A stretch of DNA of 64,000 nt from Arthrobacter sp. SLBN-112 (GCF_030944625.1 NZ_JAUSXY010000001.1:1488001-1552000); one strand, 5' to 3'; positions 7,822 to 18,434 are shown, counted from the stretch's first letter. Notes: generated from the sequence alone by a model not told the origin. Numbers and translations: made by a program.

Positions 7822-8991
7822 ATGTCTGTAATCTCACCCGCCAAGGCCACGGCCACGGGAAGCTCAAGAACGCGCCCCGGCAAGCTCGCAGAATCCGGCA
7901 GCCCCACTGTCCGGCCCCCGGCCGCAGCGCACCTCAGCGACGAACAGGTGGCGGAGCTGGGCCGCGAGCTCGATGCCATCAGGGACGAGATCCTGGGCAA
8001 GCGCGGTGCGGAGGATGCCGCCTACATCCGCCGCATGATCAAGATCCAGCGCGGGCTTGAAATCTCCGGCCGGGCCGCCCTGCTGGTCAGCAAGAACAAG
8101 GCTGCCTGGGTTACCGGCACCACCCTCCTGAGCCTGGCCAAAATCCTGGAAAACATGGAGCTCGGCCACAACATCCTGCACGGACAGTGGGACTGGATGC
8201 GGGACCCTGATATCCACTCCACCACCTGGGAATGGGACTTCGTCACCCCGTCCCGCTCCTGGCAGCACACCCATAACGACCTCCACCACCGCTGGACCAA
8301 CGTAGTGGGCAAGGACAACGACGTTGGATACAACCTCCTCCGGATGGACGAGAACCAGCCGTGGAAGCCTATCAACCTGGCCAACCCGCTGTTCAATGCG
8401 ATCCTTGCTCCCGTGTTCGAGTGGGGCATCGCCGTCTACGACCTCGAGCTGACCGAGTACAAGGAAGGCACCAAGTCCAAGGAGGCCCTGCTCAAGGACC
8501 TGAAGGCTCTAGGCCGCAAGGTGATCACCCAGTTCACCAAGGACTACGCCGCCACCCCTGCCCTGGCCATGCTCACCGGCTCCGCAAAGCAGGCGCTGTT
8601 CGGCGCCATTGCCGCCAATGCGGTACGCAACGTGTGGGCCCACGCCGTCATCTTCTGCGGCCACTTCCCTGAAGGCACCGACACCTTCACTGAAGAAATG
8701 GTGGAAGGGGAAACCCGGGGCGACTGGTACGTGCGCCAAATGATCGGCTCCGCGAACATCTCCGGGTCCAAATTCATGCACCTCATGACCGGAAACCTGT
8801 CCCACCAGATCGAGCACCACCTCTTCCCGGACCTGCCCTCCAACCGGTACGCAGAGGTGGCACCCAGGGTCCGCGAGATCTGCCAGCGCTACGGCCTGAA
8901 GTACACCACCGGTCCGCTGCTCAAGCAGGTGGGTTCGTCCTGGGCGAAGGTCTTCAAGCTGGCACTGCCCGGTAAGGCTGCCCGCGCCTAA
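7822..8991 (+). CDS. Membrane fatty acid desaturase
   Basis: A 389-residue di-iron acyl desaturase. All three histidine boxes are visible: HNILH at 116-120, HTHNDLHH at 149-156 and HQIEHH at 328-333, as in acyl-lipid desaturases. Two hydrophobic regions separate them, consistent with an integral membrane enzyme that inserts a double bond into acyl chains. ATG 7822 has GAGGAG upstream. The preceding gene encodes an FNR/2Fe-2S reductase, giving a complete two-component electron chain. The first 45 residues are low-complexity and poorly conserved. Regiospecificity is not predictable. A strong hairpin follows. Confidence 0.92.
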   Translation: MSVISPAKATATGSSRTRPGKLAESGSPTVRPPAAAHLSDEQVAELGRELDAIRDEILGKRGAEDAAYIRRMIKIQRGLEISGRAALLVSKNKAAWVTGTTLLSLAKILENMELGHNILHGQWDWMRDPDIHSTTWEWDFVTPSRSWQHTHNDLHHRWTNVVGKDNDVGYNLLRMDENQPWKPINLANPLFNAILAPVFEWGIAVYDLELTEYKEGTKSKEALLKDLKALGRKVITQFTKDYAATPALAMLTGSAKQALFGAIAANAVRNVWAHAVIFCGHFPEGTDTFTEEMVEGETRGDWYVRQMIGSANISGSKFMHLMTGNLSHQIEHHLFPDLPSNRYAEVAPRVREICQRYGLKYTTGPLLKQVGSSWAKVFKLALPGKAARA

Positions 8992-9009
8992 GGACCACAA
9001 GCACAACGC

Positions 9010-9051
9010 AGGAAGTGACCCGGCTGGAGCTGTCCGGCCGGGTCACTTCCT
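9010..9051 (+). terminator. Rho-independent-type terminator after desaturase
   Basis: A perfect 15-bp stem (9010-9024 with 9037-9051, arm AGGAAGTGACCCGGC) with a 12-base loop. It is followed by a T-rich stretch ending in TTTTT. It ends the reductase-desaturase operon and separates it from the convergent CDF gene. Confidence 0.85.
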
Positions 9052-9078
9052 GTCTTTGGGCCCTTTTTGTCCGGCCCT

Positions 9079-10130
<1,052 letters not shown>

Positions 10131-10134
<4 letters not shown>

Positions 10135-10514
10135 GAGGCGCTCCTCTGTGCGTGATGGGAAGGTGCCCGGTGGTGCGCCGGCTCGCCGCCGAGCGCATGT
10201 TCGGCCTGGAAGATGGCGTCGGCCACCAGTTGCCGGGCGTGTTCGTTCTCCAGCCGGTACAAAACCCGCGTGCCGTCCTGCCGCGTTGACACCATTCGGG
10301 CCAGCCGCATTTTGGCCAGGTGCTGGGACACGGCTGCGGGGGATTTCCCTACGGCTTCCGCCAGGGCACCCACTGCCATTTCGCCGTCGCGAAGGGCCAG
10401 GATAATCCGCACCCTCGTGGCGTCAGCCAGCATCGAGAAGACCTCCACGGCCAACTCCACGTACTGGCTGTCCGTTCCCAGCGAGCAAGCATTATTATCT
10501 GCATTCATGCGCAT
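10131..10514 (-). CDS. ArsR/SmtB-family metal-sensing repressor
   Basis: A 127-residue winged-helix repressor. The ArsR core reads VFSMLADATRVRIILALRDGEMAVGALAEAVGKSPAAVSQHLAKMRLARMVSTRQDGTRVLYRL. The C-terminal helix contains a cluster of histidines (AEHALGGEPAHHRAPSHHAQ), which fits a zinc/nickel/cobalt site on alpha-5 as in CzrA/NmtR proteins. It lacks the alpha-3 CxC arsenic motif. It overlaps the CDF gene by four bases and so probably represses both, releasing DNA when metal binds. Start may be ATG 10514 or ATG 10508. Confidence 0.9.
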
Positions 10515-10545
10515 ATAGTGTCACAATGCCGGCTGTCGCGCATAT
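10509..10545. promoter_or_regulatory. Repeated GCGCATAT element at the ArsR promoter
   Basis: GCGCATAT occurs at 10509-10516 (within the palindrome ATGCGCAT) and again at 10538-10545, 29 bp apart, covering the ArsR start region. The position fits an operator for the repressor, but there is no classic long SmtB palindrome, so this is tentative. Confidence 0.35.
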
Positions 10546-10598
10546 CGGCATCCTGCACGTTAGCGACCGGCGGCGTGCAGGCCAGGGCGGGCCCCTAA

Positions 10599-11501
<903 letters not shown>

Positions 11502-11552
11502 GGCATCCTTGGGCGGCGGCGGGACTCCCGTCGTCGCCCTTTGCTTATCTTG

Positions 11553-11960
11553 TCAGCGGAGGGACGGGCCAGTGATGCGGGGCTCCTGTACCACGGGTAC
11601 GGGGCACAGCTGCTCGGCAAGTGCCTTGAGTTCCGGGGGGTGGAAAGGCTTGGTGAGGTAGGCGGCGGCCCCGGACGCCATGCCGGCCAACACGTCATCG
11701 CTCTCCGAACGGGCCGTCAGGAAAAGCAGCGGGGCAGAGGTCCTGGCACGGATGGCGCGGGCAACCACGTGCCCGTCCATGTCCGGAAGGCCAAGGTCCA
11801 GGGTGACCAGGACGATGGCGGGATCGGCCGCGGCGGCGATGGCCTCCGCTCCCGTGCCTACGGCTTTCACGACGAAGCCCGCACGCGAAAGGACTACCGA
11901 GATCAGTCCGCGGATATCGTCGTTATCTTCAACGACAAGGCAGGTGCGCTGCTGTTCCAT
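11553..11960 (-). CDS. Stand-alone response-regulator receiver protein
   Basis: A 135-residue CheY-like receiver with no output domain. The acidic pair is at residues 11-12 (ED), the phospho-acceptor is D55 (LDLGLPDMDG), the conserved threonine is T82 and the lysine K104 (KPF). The protein ends shortly after the fold. No histidine kinase is encoded nearby. The next gene upstream on the same strand is a GAF-ANTAR protein, so the receiver may belong to the same signalling unit, although a 68-base gap separates them. Its partner is unknown. Confidence 0.85.
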   Translation of the reverse strand: MEQQRTCLVVEDNDDIRGLISVVLSRAGFVVKAVGTGAEAIAAAADPAIVLVTLDLGLPDMDGHVVARAIRARTSAPLLFLTARSESDDVLAGMASGAAAYLTKPFHPPELKALAEQLCPVPVVQEPRITGPSLR

Positions 11961-12028
11961 CCAAGCCCCCCGGCGAAAAAGTTGGCAACAGTCTACCGGG
12001 GCTGTGGCGGGTTTATCGGGCCTTGGCC

Positions 12029-12772
12029 TTATCCGTCGTAATGTGTCCGCGCGGGACCCTGGCCCAGGGAGTGGACCACGGCAGCGGCCACATCATGCAG
12101 TTTCGAATTGCGGGTGCTTGACGCCGTCTTAAGGATGTCGAAGGCGTCCTGCTGGCTGCACCGATTTTGGGCCATGATGATCCCCACCGCCATATCAATG
12201 ACGGTCCGGGTTTCCAGGGTGGCGCGGAGGTTCGCGGCCGTTTCGCTGAAATGCGCAAAGCGGATCGCAAGGCGCAGGGCCAATGAGGTCTGGCTGACGA
12301 AATCCTCGGCGAATTCCAGGATGCGGCCCTCGAAGCGGTGCGCGCGGCCGGAGTACAGCAACAGGGCTGCCTTGGTGTCGCCCTCCAGCCGGAACGGGAG
12401 CGCCGCAACGGAGCGGATTCCCTCTGCCAACAAGGCCGAGGAATAGTCCGGCCAGCGGCCGCCAGAGGTGAGATCCGGAATATGGACAGTTTCCTGGGTG
12501 GTTGCTGCCGTCATGCCCGGTGTCTCGGTGAACCGGTGTTCCAGCCGTCCAATGGACCGTGCCTCGTGGCTGCTGCTGGCTACCGTGGTGCCCTTCCGCT
12601 GCCTGAGCAGGGTGACGGCGCACAGCATCTCATCACCGGGTTCAGACAGGTTGCGTGCTGAGACCTGCGCCAGTTCGTTGAGGAAGTCCTCGACGTCAGA
12701 GCTGTCAAGGACAATTTCGTGCAGGTACTCAGTTATGGATGTATCGGGTTTAGCTGTTGACTCGCTGGCCAC
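12029..12772 (-). CDS. GAF and ANTAR domain regulator
   Basis: A 247-residue protein with a GAF sensor domain (about residues 15-165, including EHRFTETPGM and GIRSVAALPFRLEG) and a C-terminal ANTAR domain (RTVIDMAVGIIMAQNRCSQQDAFDILKTASSTRNSKLHDVAAAVV). ANTAR domains bind paired RNA hairpins and prevent transcription termination, so this should be a ligand-gated antiterminator. GTG 12772 is my preferred start; the frame stays open to TTG 12832, but that codon lies in a GC hairpin loop (12825-12843) without a ribosome site. Target RNAs and GAF ligand are unknown. Confidence 0.82.
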   Translation of the reverse strand: MASESTAKPDTSITEYLHEIVLDSSDVEDFLNELAQVSARNLSEPGDEMLCAVTLLRQRKGTTVASSSHEARSIGRLEHRFTETPGMTAATTQETVHIPDLTSGGRWPDYSSALLAEGIRSVAALPFRLEGDTKAALLLYSGRAHRFEGRILEFAEDFVSQTSLALRLAIRFAHFSETAANLRATLETRTVIDMAVGIIMAQNRCSQQDAFDILKTASSTRNSKLHDVAAAVVHSLGQGPARTHYDG

Positions 12773-13060
12773 TGTTTCTTGGTGCCATTCGCTCAGGTCA
12801 AAACGAACCGGCAACACACAAACGCCCCGCAACTTGGGCGGGGAGCCGGTGATGGTCGCTGGATCGAAGAACTTTCCAACGGCCCGCTGCTAAACCGATA
12901 ACCAGAGTATATACATCCGCAAGGAAGGCGAAACGTCATGTCCGCCGGGCCGTCACAGCCGGGTGCTGGCGCCATGCAGGGGTAACCGGCACAATGAAGC
13001 GGGAGCCGGCCACCGGATGCGGCGCCAACCCAAAGCTGCCCGCCGGGGAAGGACAGGAAC

Positions 13061-13654
13061 ATGACCAGGCTTCTTATCATCGGTCCACCGGGCTCCGGCA
13101 AGGGAACCCAGGCTGAACACCTGGCCCGCCACTTCGGGATCCCGGCCGTATCGACGGGAGATATCTTCCGGAGCAACGTCAGCCGGAAGACAGAGCTGGG
13201 GAACCAGGCTGCCGAATACCTCGACGGTGGCCATTTCGTTCCGGACCACCTCACCAATGCACTCGTGAAGGACCGCCTCCTTGATGGCGACGTCAGGCAC
13301 GGTTTCCTGCTGGACGGTTACCCCCGCACCGCGCCGCAGGCAATGGAACTGGACGGTATGCTCGCTGCGCAGGGACACGGGCTGGACGCCGTCATCGAAT
13401 TGCAGGCTCCCGATGCTGAACTGGAAGAGCGGATGCACCGGCGGGCGGTGGAACAAGGGCGCACCGACGACACCATTGACGTCTTCCGGCGCCGGTTGGA
13501 CCTCTACCGCCGCCAGACACATGAAGTAGTCTCGGTGTACGCGGGCCGGGGAATCCTGCTATCCGTCAACGGCAGCGGAGATCCGGAGGAAATTACCGCG
13601 CTGGCGATAGCCGCCGTCGAACAATTCCTGGCAGCACCCAGGCGGCCATCCTGA
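13061..13654 (+). CDS. Adenylate kinase, short-lid form
   Basis: A 197-residue nucleoside monophosphate kinase catalysing ATP + AMP to 2 ADP. The P-loop GPPGSGKGT is at residues 8-16. STGDIFR and the AMP-binding DGYPRT are present. The lid is short (RAVEQGRTDDTIDVFRRRL), lacking the zinc-binding long lid. Ribosome site AAGGACAGGA precedes ATG 13061. Actinobacterial adk normally sits in the secY ribosomal-protein cluster, which is not here, so this is probably a second, accessory copy. Single gene or co-transcribed with the following epimerase (41 bases apart). Confidence 0.9.
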   Translation: MTRLLIIGPPGSGKGTQAEHLARHFGIPAVSTGDIFRSNVSRKTELGNQAAEYLDGGHFVPDHLTNALVKDRLLDGDVRHGFLLDGYPRTAPQAMELDGMLAAQGHGLDAVIELQAPDAELEERMHRRAVEQGRTDDTIDVFRRRLDLYRRQTHEVVSVYAGRGILLSVNGSGDPEEITALAIAAVEQFLAAPRRPS

Positions 13655-13695
13655 CCGAAACAACGCATGGTGAACTCGAGCAGAAGGAAAAACTG

Positions 13696-14574
13696 ATGAG
13701 AATTGCCGTTACCGGCGGAAGCGGAAAACTTGGCCGGCACGTGGTGCGCCGGCTCACCGACGACGGCCACGAGGTCCTCAACCTGGACCGTGCCGGGACC
13801 CGGAGTCCTGGCTTGCTCGTGGTGGACCTGCGCGACTATGGCCAGGTGGTGGATGCGCTGCTGGGAGTGGATGACCGCCATGACGGGTTCGACGCCGTGG
13901 TGCACCTCGGTGCCATTCCCGCCCCGGGCATCCTTCCGGACGCCGCGACGTTCGAGAACAACATGCTCTCCACCTACAACGTCTTCCAGGCGGCGCGACG
14001 GGCCGGCATCAAGAAGGTGGTGTACGCCTCCAGCGAGACAGTACTGGGGCTGCCATTCGACATTGACCCGCCTTACATTCCGGTGGACGAGGAATATCCT
14101 CCGCGGCCGGAAAGCACCTATTCCCTGGTGAAGACCCTTGAGGAGCGGATGGCGGTGGAACTGACCCGCTGGGACCCGGAACTGAGCATCACCGGGCTGC
14201 GGTTCTCGAACGTCATGGACGAGTCCGACTACGCGCGGTTCCCCTCTTTCGACGACGACGCGACGCTGCGCAAGTGGAACCTTTGGGGCTACATCGACGG
14301 CAGGGACGGCGCGCAGGCAGTGGCGCGGGCCTTGGAGAACGCGAAGCCCGGTTTCGAAGCCTTCATCATCGCCAACGCCGATACCGTCATGAGCCGCTCA
14401 AGCAACAGCCTGGCCGCGGAGGTCTTCCCCGGCGTCAAGGTCACCAAGGAACTGGGCGAGCACGAAACCATGCTGTCCATTGACAAGGCCCGGCGCCTGC
14501 TCGGCTTCGAGCCCGAACACAGCTGGCGGAACCACGCGGCGGCCGGTTCCGGCGCAGGAGAAAGCCAGGAATAA
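13696..14574 (+). CDS. NAD-dependent epimerase/dehydratase-family oxidoreductase
   Basis: A 292-residue extended short-chain dehydrogenase. The nucleotide-binding TGGSGKLG is at residues 6-13, and the catalytic Ser/Tyr/Lys can be read in YASSETVLG and STYSLVK (YxxxK). The segment LRFSNVMDESDY and a substrate-domain tail complete the epimerase fold. ATG 13696 follows GAAGGAAAAAC. No sugar-nucleotide genes are nearby, and similar proteins include uronate dehydrogenases, so the substrate is open. Followed by two hairpins. Confidence 0.82.
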   Translation: MRIAVTGGSGKLGRHVVRRLTDDGHEVLNLDRAGTRSPGLLVVDLRDYGQVVDALLGVDDRHDGFDAVVHLGAIPAPGILPDAATFENNMLSTYNVFQAARRAGIKKVVYASSETVLGLPFDIDPPYIPVDEEYPPRPESTYSLVKTLEERMAVELTRWDPELSITGLRFSNVMDESDYARFPSFDDDATLRKWNLWGYIDGRDGAQAVARALENAKPGFEAFIIANADTVMSRSSNSLAAEVFPGVKVTKELGEHETMLSIDKARRLLGFEPEHSWRNHAAAGSGAGESQE

Positions 14575-14591
14575 TCACCGGTTCGCAGGAA

Positions 14592-14650
14592 TCGCCAAAG
14601 GTTGGCGAAGGATCATCCAAGGAGCCGGGAGCCGTGAGCTTCCGGCTCCT
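14592..14650 (+). terminator. Two hairpins after the epimerase gene
   Basis: TCGCCAA/TTGGCGA (14592-14608, loop AGG) is followed by AGGAGCCGG/CCGGCTCCT (14620-14650) and then ATCCTTTTGG. The second, with its short T run, looks like a real intrinsic terminator separating the epimerase from the protease gene. Confidence 0.7.
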
Positions 14651-14705
14651 ATCCTTTTGGTACACGCAACCATTGCCGGTTCCGGGGCGGAGTCCCTGAA
14701 CGGGA

Positions 14706-16571
14706 GTGGGCCCCCGCCACCACAAGGACCCCGAAATTCGTATCCGATCCCTCGTGCTTCCCGTCATCACAGCGCTGCTCTCCGCCGTCGTCCTGTCCAC
14801 GGCGTCCCTGCCCGTTGCCGCTGCTTCCTCCGTCACCGCCGGCGCACCCACCAACGCAACCGGCCGCTACATTGTCCAGTACGCCCCCGCCGCGGACGTT
14901 GCTGCGGAGGTTTCCGGCCTGCGGGCCCAAGGTGTCGCCGTCGGCCGTACGTTTGACCACGCAATCCGCGGCGCGGTTGTCACCGCCAACCCGGCCCAAG
15001 CGGCGGCCCTCGCCAAGTCCGGCAAGGTGCTGTCGGTGGAGGCAGACTCCCCTGTCCGGATTTCCGGCACCGAGCAACCCGCCCCCTGGGGCCTTGACAG
15101 GGCCGACCAAAGGTCCCTTCCACTCTCCGGTTCGTACTCGTGGACCGCGGCCGGCGCCGGTGTGACGGCTTACGTCGTGGACACCGGCATCCTGGCCTCC
15201 CACACCGACTTCGGCGGCCGGGTGGCCGCCGGGTGGACTGCGGTGTCGGACGGCAACGGCACCACAGACTGCAACGGTCACGGCACCCACGTAGCCGGAA
15301 CCCTGGCCGGTTCAACCTACGGGGTCGCCAAGAGCGCCACCCTGGTGCCGGTCAGGGTGCTTGATTGCAGCGGGTCCGGCTACAACTCCGATGTAGTGGC
15401 GGGCCTGGACTGGATCGCTGCCAACCACGCCGCTGGAACACCCGCAGTGGCCAATCTCAGTCTCGGCGGAGCCGCGAGCACGGCAGTGGACAACGCCATC
15501 CAGGCAGTCCTGAACGACGGCGTCACCACAGTGGTGGCCGCCGGAAACTCCGCCACGGATGCCTGCACTGCGTCTCCCGCCCGCGTGCCCGGCGCCGTCA
15601 CGGTGGCTGCAAGCGACTCCGCCGACAAGCAGGCATCGTTCTCCAACTTCGGATCCTGCGTGGACCTGTACGCTCCCGGGGTAGGCATCACCTCCGACTA
15701 CTACACCTCCACCACAGCCACGGCATCCATGTCAGGGACCTCCATGGCTGCCCCGCACACCGCCGGGGCCGCGGCCGTGCTGCTCTCGCAGAACCCGGCC
15801 CTGGCGCCTGCCGATGTGGCCGCAGCACTCGTATCCAATGCCACTCCCGGCGTGGTCGCCGGGGCCGGCACTGGGACCCCCGACCGCCTGCTTTATACGG
15901 GTGCGGCTGCACCTGCACCTGCACCTGCACCTGCACCGACCGTCACCTCCGTTTCGCCGGCCGCCAAGGCAACGGCAGCCGCGGCTGGCACCAACGTGAC
16001 GGCCACCTTCAGCGCCAGCGTGCAGGGTGTGTCCGCAGGGACGTTCATGCTCACGAACGCGGCCGGCGGCAGTATCACCGCCACCGTCACCTACAACGAC
16101 TCCACCAGGACTGCCACCCTTGACCCTGCAGTGAACTTGGCCGCCGATGCCACCTACACCGCCACCCTGGTGGGTGGACCCGCTGCCATCCGGGACGCTG
16201 CCGGTACACCGCTGGCTACCACGAGTTGGACCTTCACCACCGGCCCCGCGCCCACCGTCACCAGCATCAGCCCCGGCAGCAATGCCCTCCTGGTGCGCAG
16301 GAGCAGCAACATCAGTGCCACCTTCAGCGAGGCGGTCCAAGGCGTCGGAACAGCAACCTTCACCCTGAAGAACGCGTCCACGGGGGCGGTAGTGGCAGCA
16401 TCGGTCTACCGCAACGGCACCACCAACCAGTGGATCCTCGACCCCCAGGGCGCCCTGGCGGCAAAGACCCGCTATACCGTGACGCTGATCGGCGGGGGCG
16501 CCGCCATCAGGGACCTCGCCGGCAATCCGCTCTCAAATGGGAGCTGGCAGTTCACCACCGGCTCGTTCTAG
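14706..16571 (+). CDS. Secreted S8 (subtilisin-like) serine protease with two Ig-like domains
   Basis: A 621-residue exported protease. A signal peptide covers about residues 1-40 (hydrophobic core LVLPVITALLSAVVL, AAA cleavage). An I9-type inhibitory propeptide follows (RYIVQYAP...VLSVEAD), then the catalytic domain with D159 (VVDTG), H192 (NGHGTHVAG) and S346 (SGTSMAAP). A run of Ala-Pro repeats (about residues 402-411) links to two tandem Big_5-type Ig-like domains that each begin PTVTS(V/I)SP and end WxFTTG. Cysteines near the active site suggest disulfides. Start GTG 14706 is uncertain. The Ig-like modules probably bind cell wall or polymer substrate; that is inference. Confidence 0.93.
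   Translation: MGPRHHKDPEIRIRSLVLPVITALLSAVVLSTASLPVAAASSVTAGAPTNATGRYIVQYAPAADVAAEVSGLRAQGVAVGRTFDHAIRGAVVTANPAQAAALAKSGKVLSVEADSPVRISGTEQPAPWGLDRADQRSLPLSGSYSWTAAGAGVTAYVVDTGILASHTDFGGRVAAGWTAVSDGNGTTDCNGHGTHVAGTLAGSTYGVAKSATLVPVRVLDCSGSGYNSDVVAGLDWIAANHAAGTPAVANLSLGGAASTAVDNAIQAVLNDGVTTVVAAGNSATDACTASPARVPGAVTVAASDSADKQASFSNFGSCVDLYAPGVGITSDYYTSTTATASMSGTSMAAPHTAGAAAVLLSQNPALAPADVAAALVSNATPGVVAGAGTGTPDRLLYTGAAAPAPAPAPAPTVTSVSPAAKATAAAAGTNVTATFSASVQGVSAGTFMLTNAAGGSITATVTYNDSTRTATLDPAVNLAADATYTATLVGGPAAIRDAAGTPLATTSWTFTTGPAPTVTSISPGSNALLVRRSSNISATFSEAVQGVGTATFTLKNASTGAVVAASVYRNGTTNQWILDPQGALAAKTRYTVTLIGGGAAIRDLAGNPLSNGSWQFTTGSF
15909..15937 (+). repeat. Hexanucleotide repeat coding the Ala-Pro linker
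   Basis: Four complete GCACCT units and a partial fifth encode the (Ala-Pro) hinge between the protease domain and Ig-like domains. A slippage-prone tract that would change linker length in steps of two residues. Confidence 0.8.
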
Positions 16572-16670
16572 CGGCCACCGCGATTGTTGGCGCCGTGATG
16601 GAGGAATGGGCTGTCACCGGGATAGTGTTCAGCCTAAGCATTTATCACGGGGCAGGGACAAGGCAGCACA

Positions 16671-17468
16671 TTGGTAGAAAAATCAGCACGGTCCGGGGCC
16701 GCGGAACACAATGCCGGCAAGTGGCGTGCCTTCAATGAGAAGTTCGTGGTGGAGGAGCGCTACGTTGACGTGGCTGACCGTCGCAGGCTGTACCGGGCGT
16801 CGGTCATCCTCTCGGTGGTGGGGCTGGCGCTCTTTATCGCCACGCTCGTCAGCGTGGTGCAGGCCACTGGCTTGTCCGCGGCCGACGAACCCGTGCATGA
16901 CTGGCTGCTGACCACGCGTTCCGGGGCCCTGACCGCCATCATGATCTTCCTGGCGATCTTCTTCGGCCCTATCGCCCTGCCCATCATCGTGTTGGTGGTG
17001 ATCGTGGTCTGGGGCTTCGCAGCCAAACACGCCTGGCGGCCCATCCTGCTGGCATCTGCGATGCTGACCGGCGTGATCGTTTCGCAGATCATCCTCCACA
17101 TCGTCCAGCGCTCGCGCCCGCCTGTGGACCAGATGTTGTTTGGCGCCGACCAGACCTTCTCGTTCCCATCCGGGCATGTCCTGGGTGCCTGCGACTTCCT
17201 GCTGGTGGGCGCGTACCTGATCGCCTCCCGCCGCCGGAACCGCCGGGCAGCCGTTTACGGGTTCATCGGCGCGGGAATCGGAATTGTCCTGGCAATCGCC
17301 AGCCGCCTGTATTTGGGCTACCACTGGCCCACCGACACGTTGGCTTCGTTCTCTCTCTCGCTGCTGATCCTGGGCGGAGTCATCGCACTCGATACCTGGC
17401 GGACGGCCAGGATCGAAGGCGAACCGATCACAGGGGAGCTGTCCAAAGCGGAATCACCGCAGGAGTGA
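16671..17468 (+). CDS. PAP2-family membrane phosphatase
   Basis: A 265-residue membrane protein with about six helices carrying the three-part PAP2 signature. VQRSRPPVD is a partial KxxxxxxRP, PSGH is in the loop FSFPSGHVLGAC, and SRLYLGYHWPTD supplies the SRxxxxxHxxxD histidine and aspartate. Such enzymes remove phosphate from lipid phosphates, such as phosphatidate or undecaprenyl pyrophosphate, at the outer membrane face. The start is TTG 16671, read as Met. The hairpin at 17462-17494 overlaps the stop codon. Substrate is not resolved. Confidence 0.88.
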   Translation: MVEKSARSGAAEHNAGKWRAFNEKFVVEERYVDVADRRRLYRASVILSVVGLALFIATLVSVVQATGLSAADEPVHDWLLTTRSGALTAIMIFLAIFFGPIALPIIVLVVIVVWGFAAKHAWRPILLASAMLTGVIVSQIILHIVQRSRPPVDQMLFGADQTFSFPSGHVLGACDFLLVGAYLIASRRRNRRAAVYGFIGAGIGIVLAIASRLYLGYHWPTDTLASFSLSLLILGGVIALDTWRTARIEGEPITGELSKAESPQE

Positions 17469-17494
17469 ACCGGCCCCTGGAACCGGTTCACTCC
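17462..17494. terminator. Hairpin between PAP2 and HspR-like genes
   Basis: A perfect 12-bp stem GGAGTGAACCGG (17462-17473) with CCGGTTCACTCC (17483-17494) and a nine-base loop, between convergent genes. There is no T tract on the plus strand, so it may terminate in both directions weakly. Confidence 0.65.
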
Positions 17495-17502
17495 CTGTCC
17501 CG

Positions 17503-17817
17503 CTAAGGCCTGGACCGCGCCCGTTTCAGCGCCCGGTGCAGTTTCAGGTTTGCTGCCTCCAGCTCCAGGACCTTGGCTACACCGGCCAGGTTCAGGCCCT
17601 CCTGGAGGAGCTCGCCGATCCGCAGCAGTACGGCGATGTCATCCTCGCTGTACTGTCGCGTTCCGCCCGCGGTTCGGGACGGCGTCAGCAGCCCCTTGGC
17701 CTCGTACAGCCTGATGTTTTGCTGTCCCGTACCCGTCAGTTCCGCCGCTACCGAGATGGCGTACAGGGCGCGCGGGCCGGGGGAACGGCCGGGCCGGCCG
17801 GCTGCAGATTCCGCCAT
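17503..17817 (-). CDS. MerR-family, HspR-like regulator
   Basis: A 104-residue winged-helix protein: ALYAISVAAELTGTGQQNIRLYEAKGLLTPSRTAGGTRQYSEDDIAVLLRIGELLQEGLNLAGVAKVLELE. The order ISVAAELTG, RLYE, GL..P.RT.GG.R.YS and NLAGV..VLELE is that of HspR, the actinobacterial heat-shock repressor, here in a short form. ATG 17817 is preceded by GGGAGAA; the frame stays open to 18270 but runs antisense through the Hsp20 gene. It is divergent from hsp20 with a promoter and inverted repeat in between (17849-17915), so it most probably controls hsp20 and itself. Confidence 0.87.
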   Translation of the reverse strand: MAESAAGRPGRSPGPRALYAISVAAELTGTGQQNIRLYEAKGLLTPSRTAGGTRQYSEDDIAVLLRIGELLQEGLNLAGVAKVLELEAANLKLHRALKRARSRP

Positions 17818-17848
17818 GTGTTCTCCCAAAAAACCTTCGCTTGCCGTC

Positions 17849-17915
17849 TTGCCTAAGTTTCCCACCGGTGCTATAAAAAATCTACATCCACCACCATAGA
17901 TTAGAAGGGTGGTGG
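17849..17915 (+). promoter_or_regulatory. hsp20 promoter with overlapping inverted repeat
   Basis: TTGCCT (17849-17854), a 17-base spacer and TATAAA (17872-17877) form a clear vegetative-type promoter toward hsp20. Directly after it lies CCACCACC-N12-GGTGGTGG (17888-17895 and 17908-17915), where a bound repressor would block initiation. The classical HspR box (CTTGAGT-N7-ACTCAAG) is absent. Confidence 0.7.
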
Positions 17916-17956
17916 GTAGCTGGAAATCCAACACCTTGAAGCTGAAGGAGTGGGAA

Positions 17957-18385
17957 ATGATGTTGATGCGTACGGACCCGTTCCGTGAGCTGGACCGGCT
18001 TGCGCAGCAGGTCTTGGGAACCGCCGCCCGCCCGGCTGCCATGCCCATGGACGCCTGGCAGGAAGACGACGAATTCGTGGTGGCGTTCGACCTTCCCGGT
18101 GTGGACGTGGACTCTGTGGACCTGAACGTGGAACGGAACGTCCTGACGGTGCGGGCTGAGCGCCGCGACCCCACGCAGCCCGATGTGGAGTTGGTGGCGT
18201 CGGAACGTCCCCGGGGAGTGTTCAGCCGCCAACTGATTTTGGGGGACACCCTGGACACCGACAAGATCAAGGCCGGTTACGACCAAGGCGTGCTCACCCT
18301 GCGGATCCCGGTGGCCCAGCAGGCAAAGCCACGCAAGATCGAGATCCAGACCCAACAGGGCGGCATGCAGCAGATCAACGCCTAG
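17957..18385 (+). CDS. Hsp20/alpha-crystallin small heat-shock chaperone
   Basis: A 142-residue cytoplasmic holdase chaperone. The alpha-crystallin domain runs from about residue 27 ([28 protein letters not shown]) to residue 125, ending with the conserved GVLTLRIPV (GxLxxxxP). The N-terminal [12 protein letters not shown] and a short C-terminal tail are typical of bacterial Hsp20. ATG 17957 has AAGGAG six bases upstream. It probably binds unfolded proteins for later refolding by DnaK/ClpB. Divergent from an HspR-like gene. A hairpin follows at 18401. Confidence 0.95.
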   Translation: MMLMRTDPFRELDRLAQQVLGTAARPAAMPMDAWQEDDEFVVAFDLPGVDVDSVDLNVERNVLTVRAERRDPTQPDVELVASERPRGVFSRQLILGDTLDTDKIKAGYDQGVLTLRIPVAQQAKPRKIEIQTQQGGMQQINA

Positions 18386-18400
18386 GACCGGTGGCACTCC

Positions 18401-18434
18401 GCCGGCGCCCCTGCCTCCGGGCGGGGACGCCGGC
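18401..18434 (+). terminator. Hairpin after hsp20
   Basis: GCCGGCG/CGCCGGC outer stem (18401-18407 with 18428-18434) with CCCC/GGGG inside, just after the hsp20 stop. GC-rich, without a T run; terminator or mRNA 3' stabiliser. Confidence 0.5.

Noticed and set aside
17818..17956. Classical HAIR box for HspR
   Set aside because: No CTTGAGT-N7-ACTCAAG sequence can be found; only a different inverted repeat is present.
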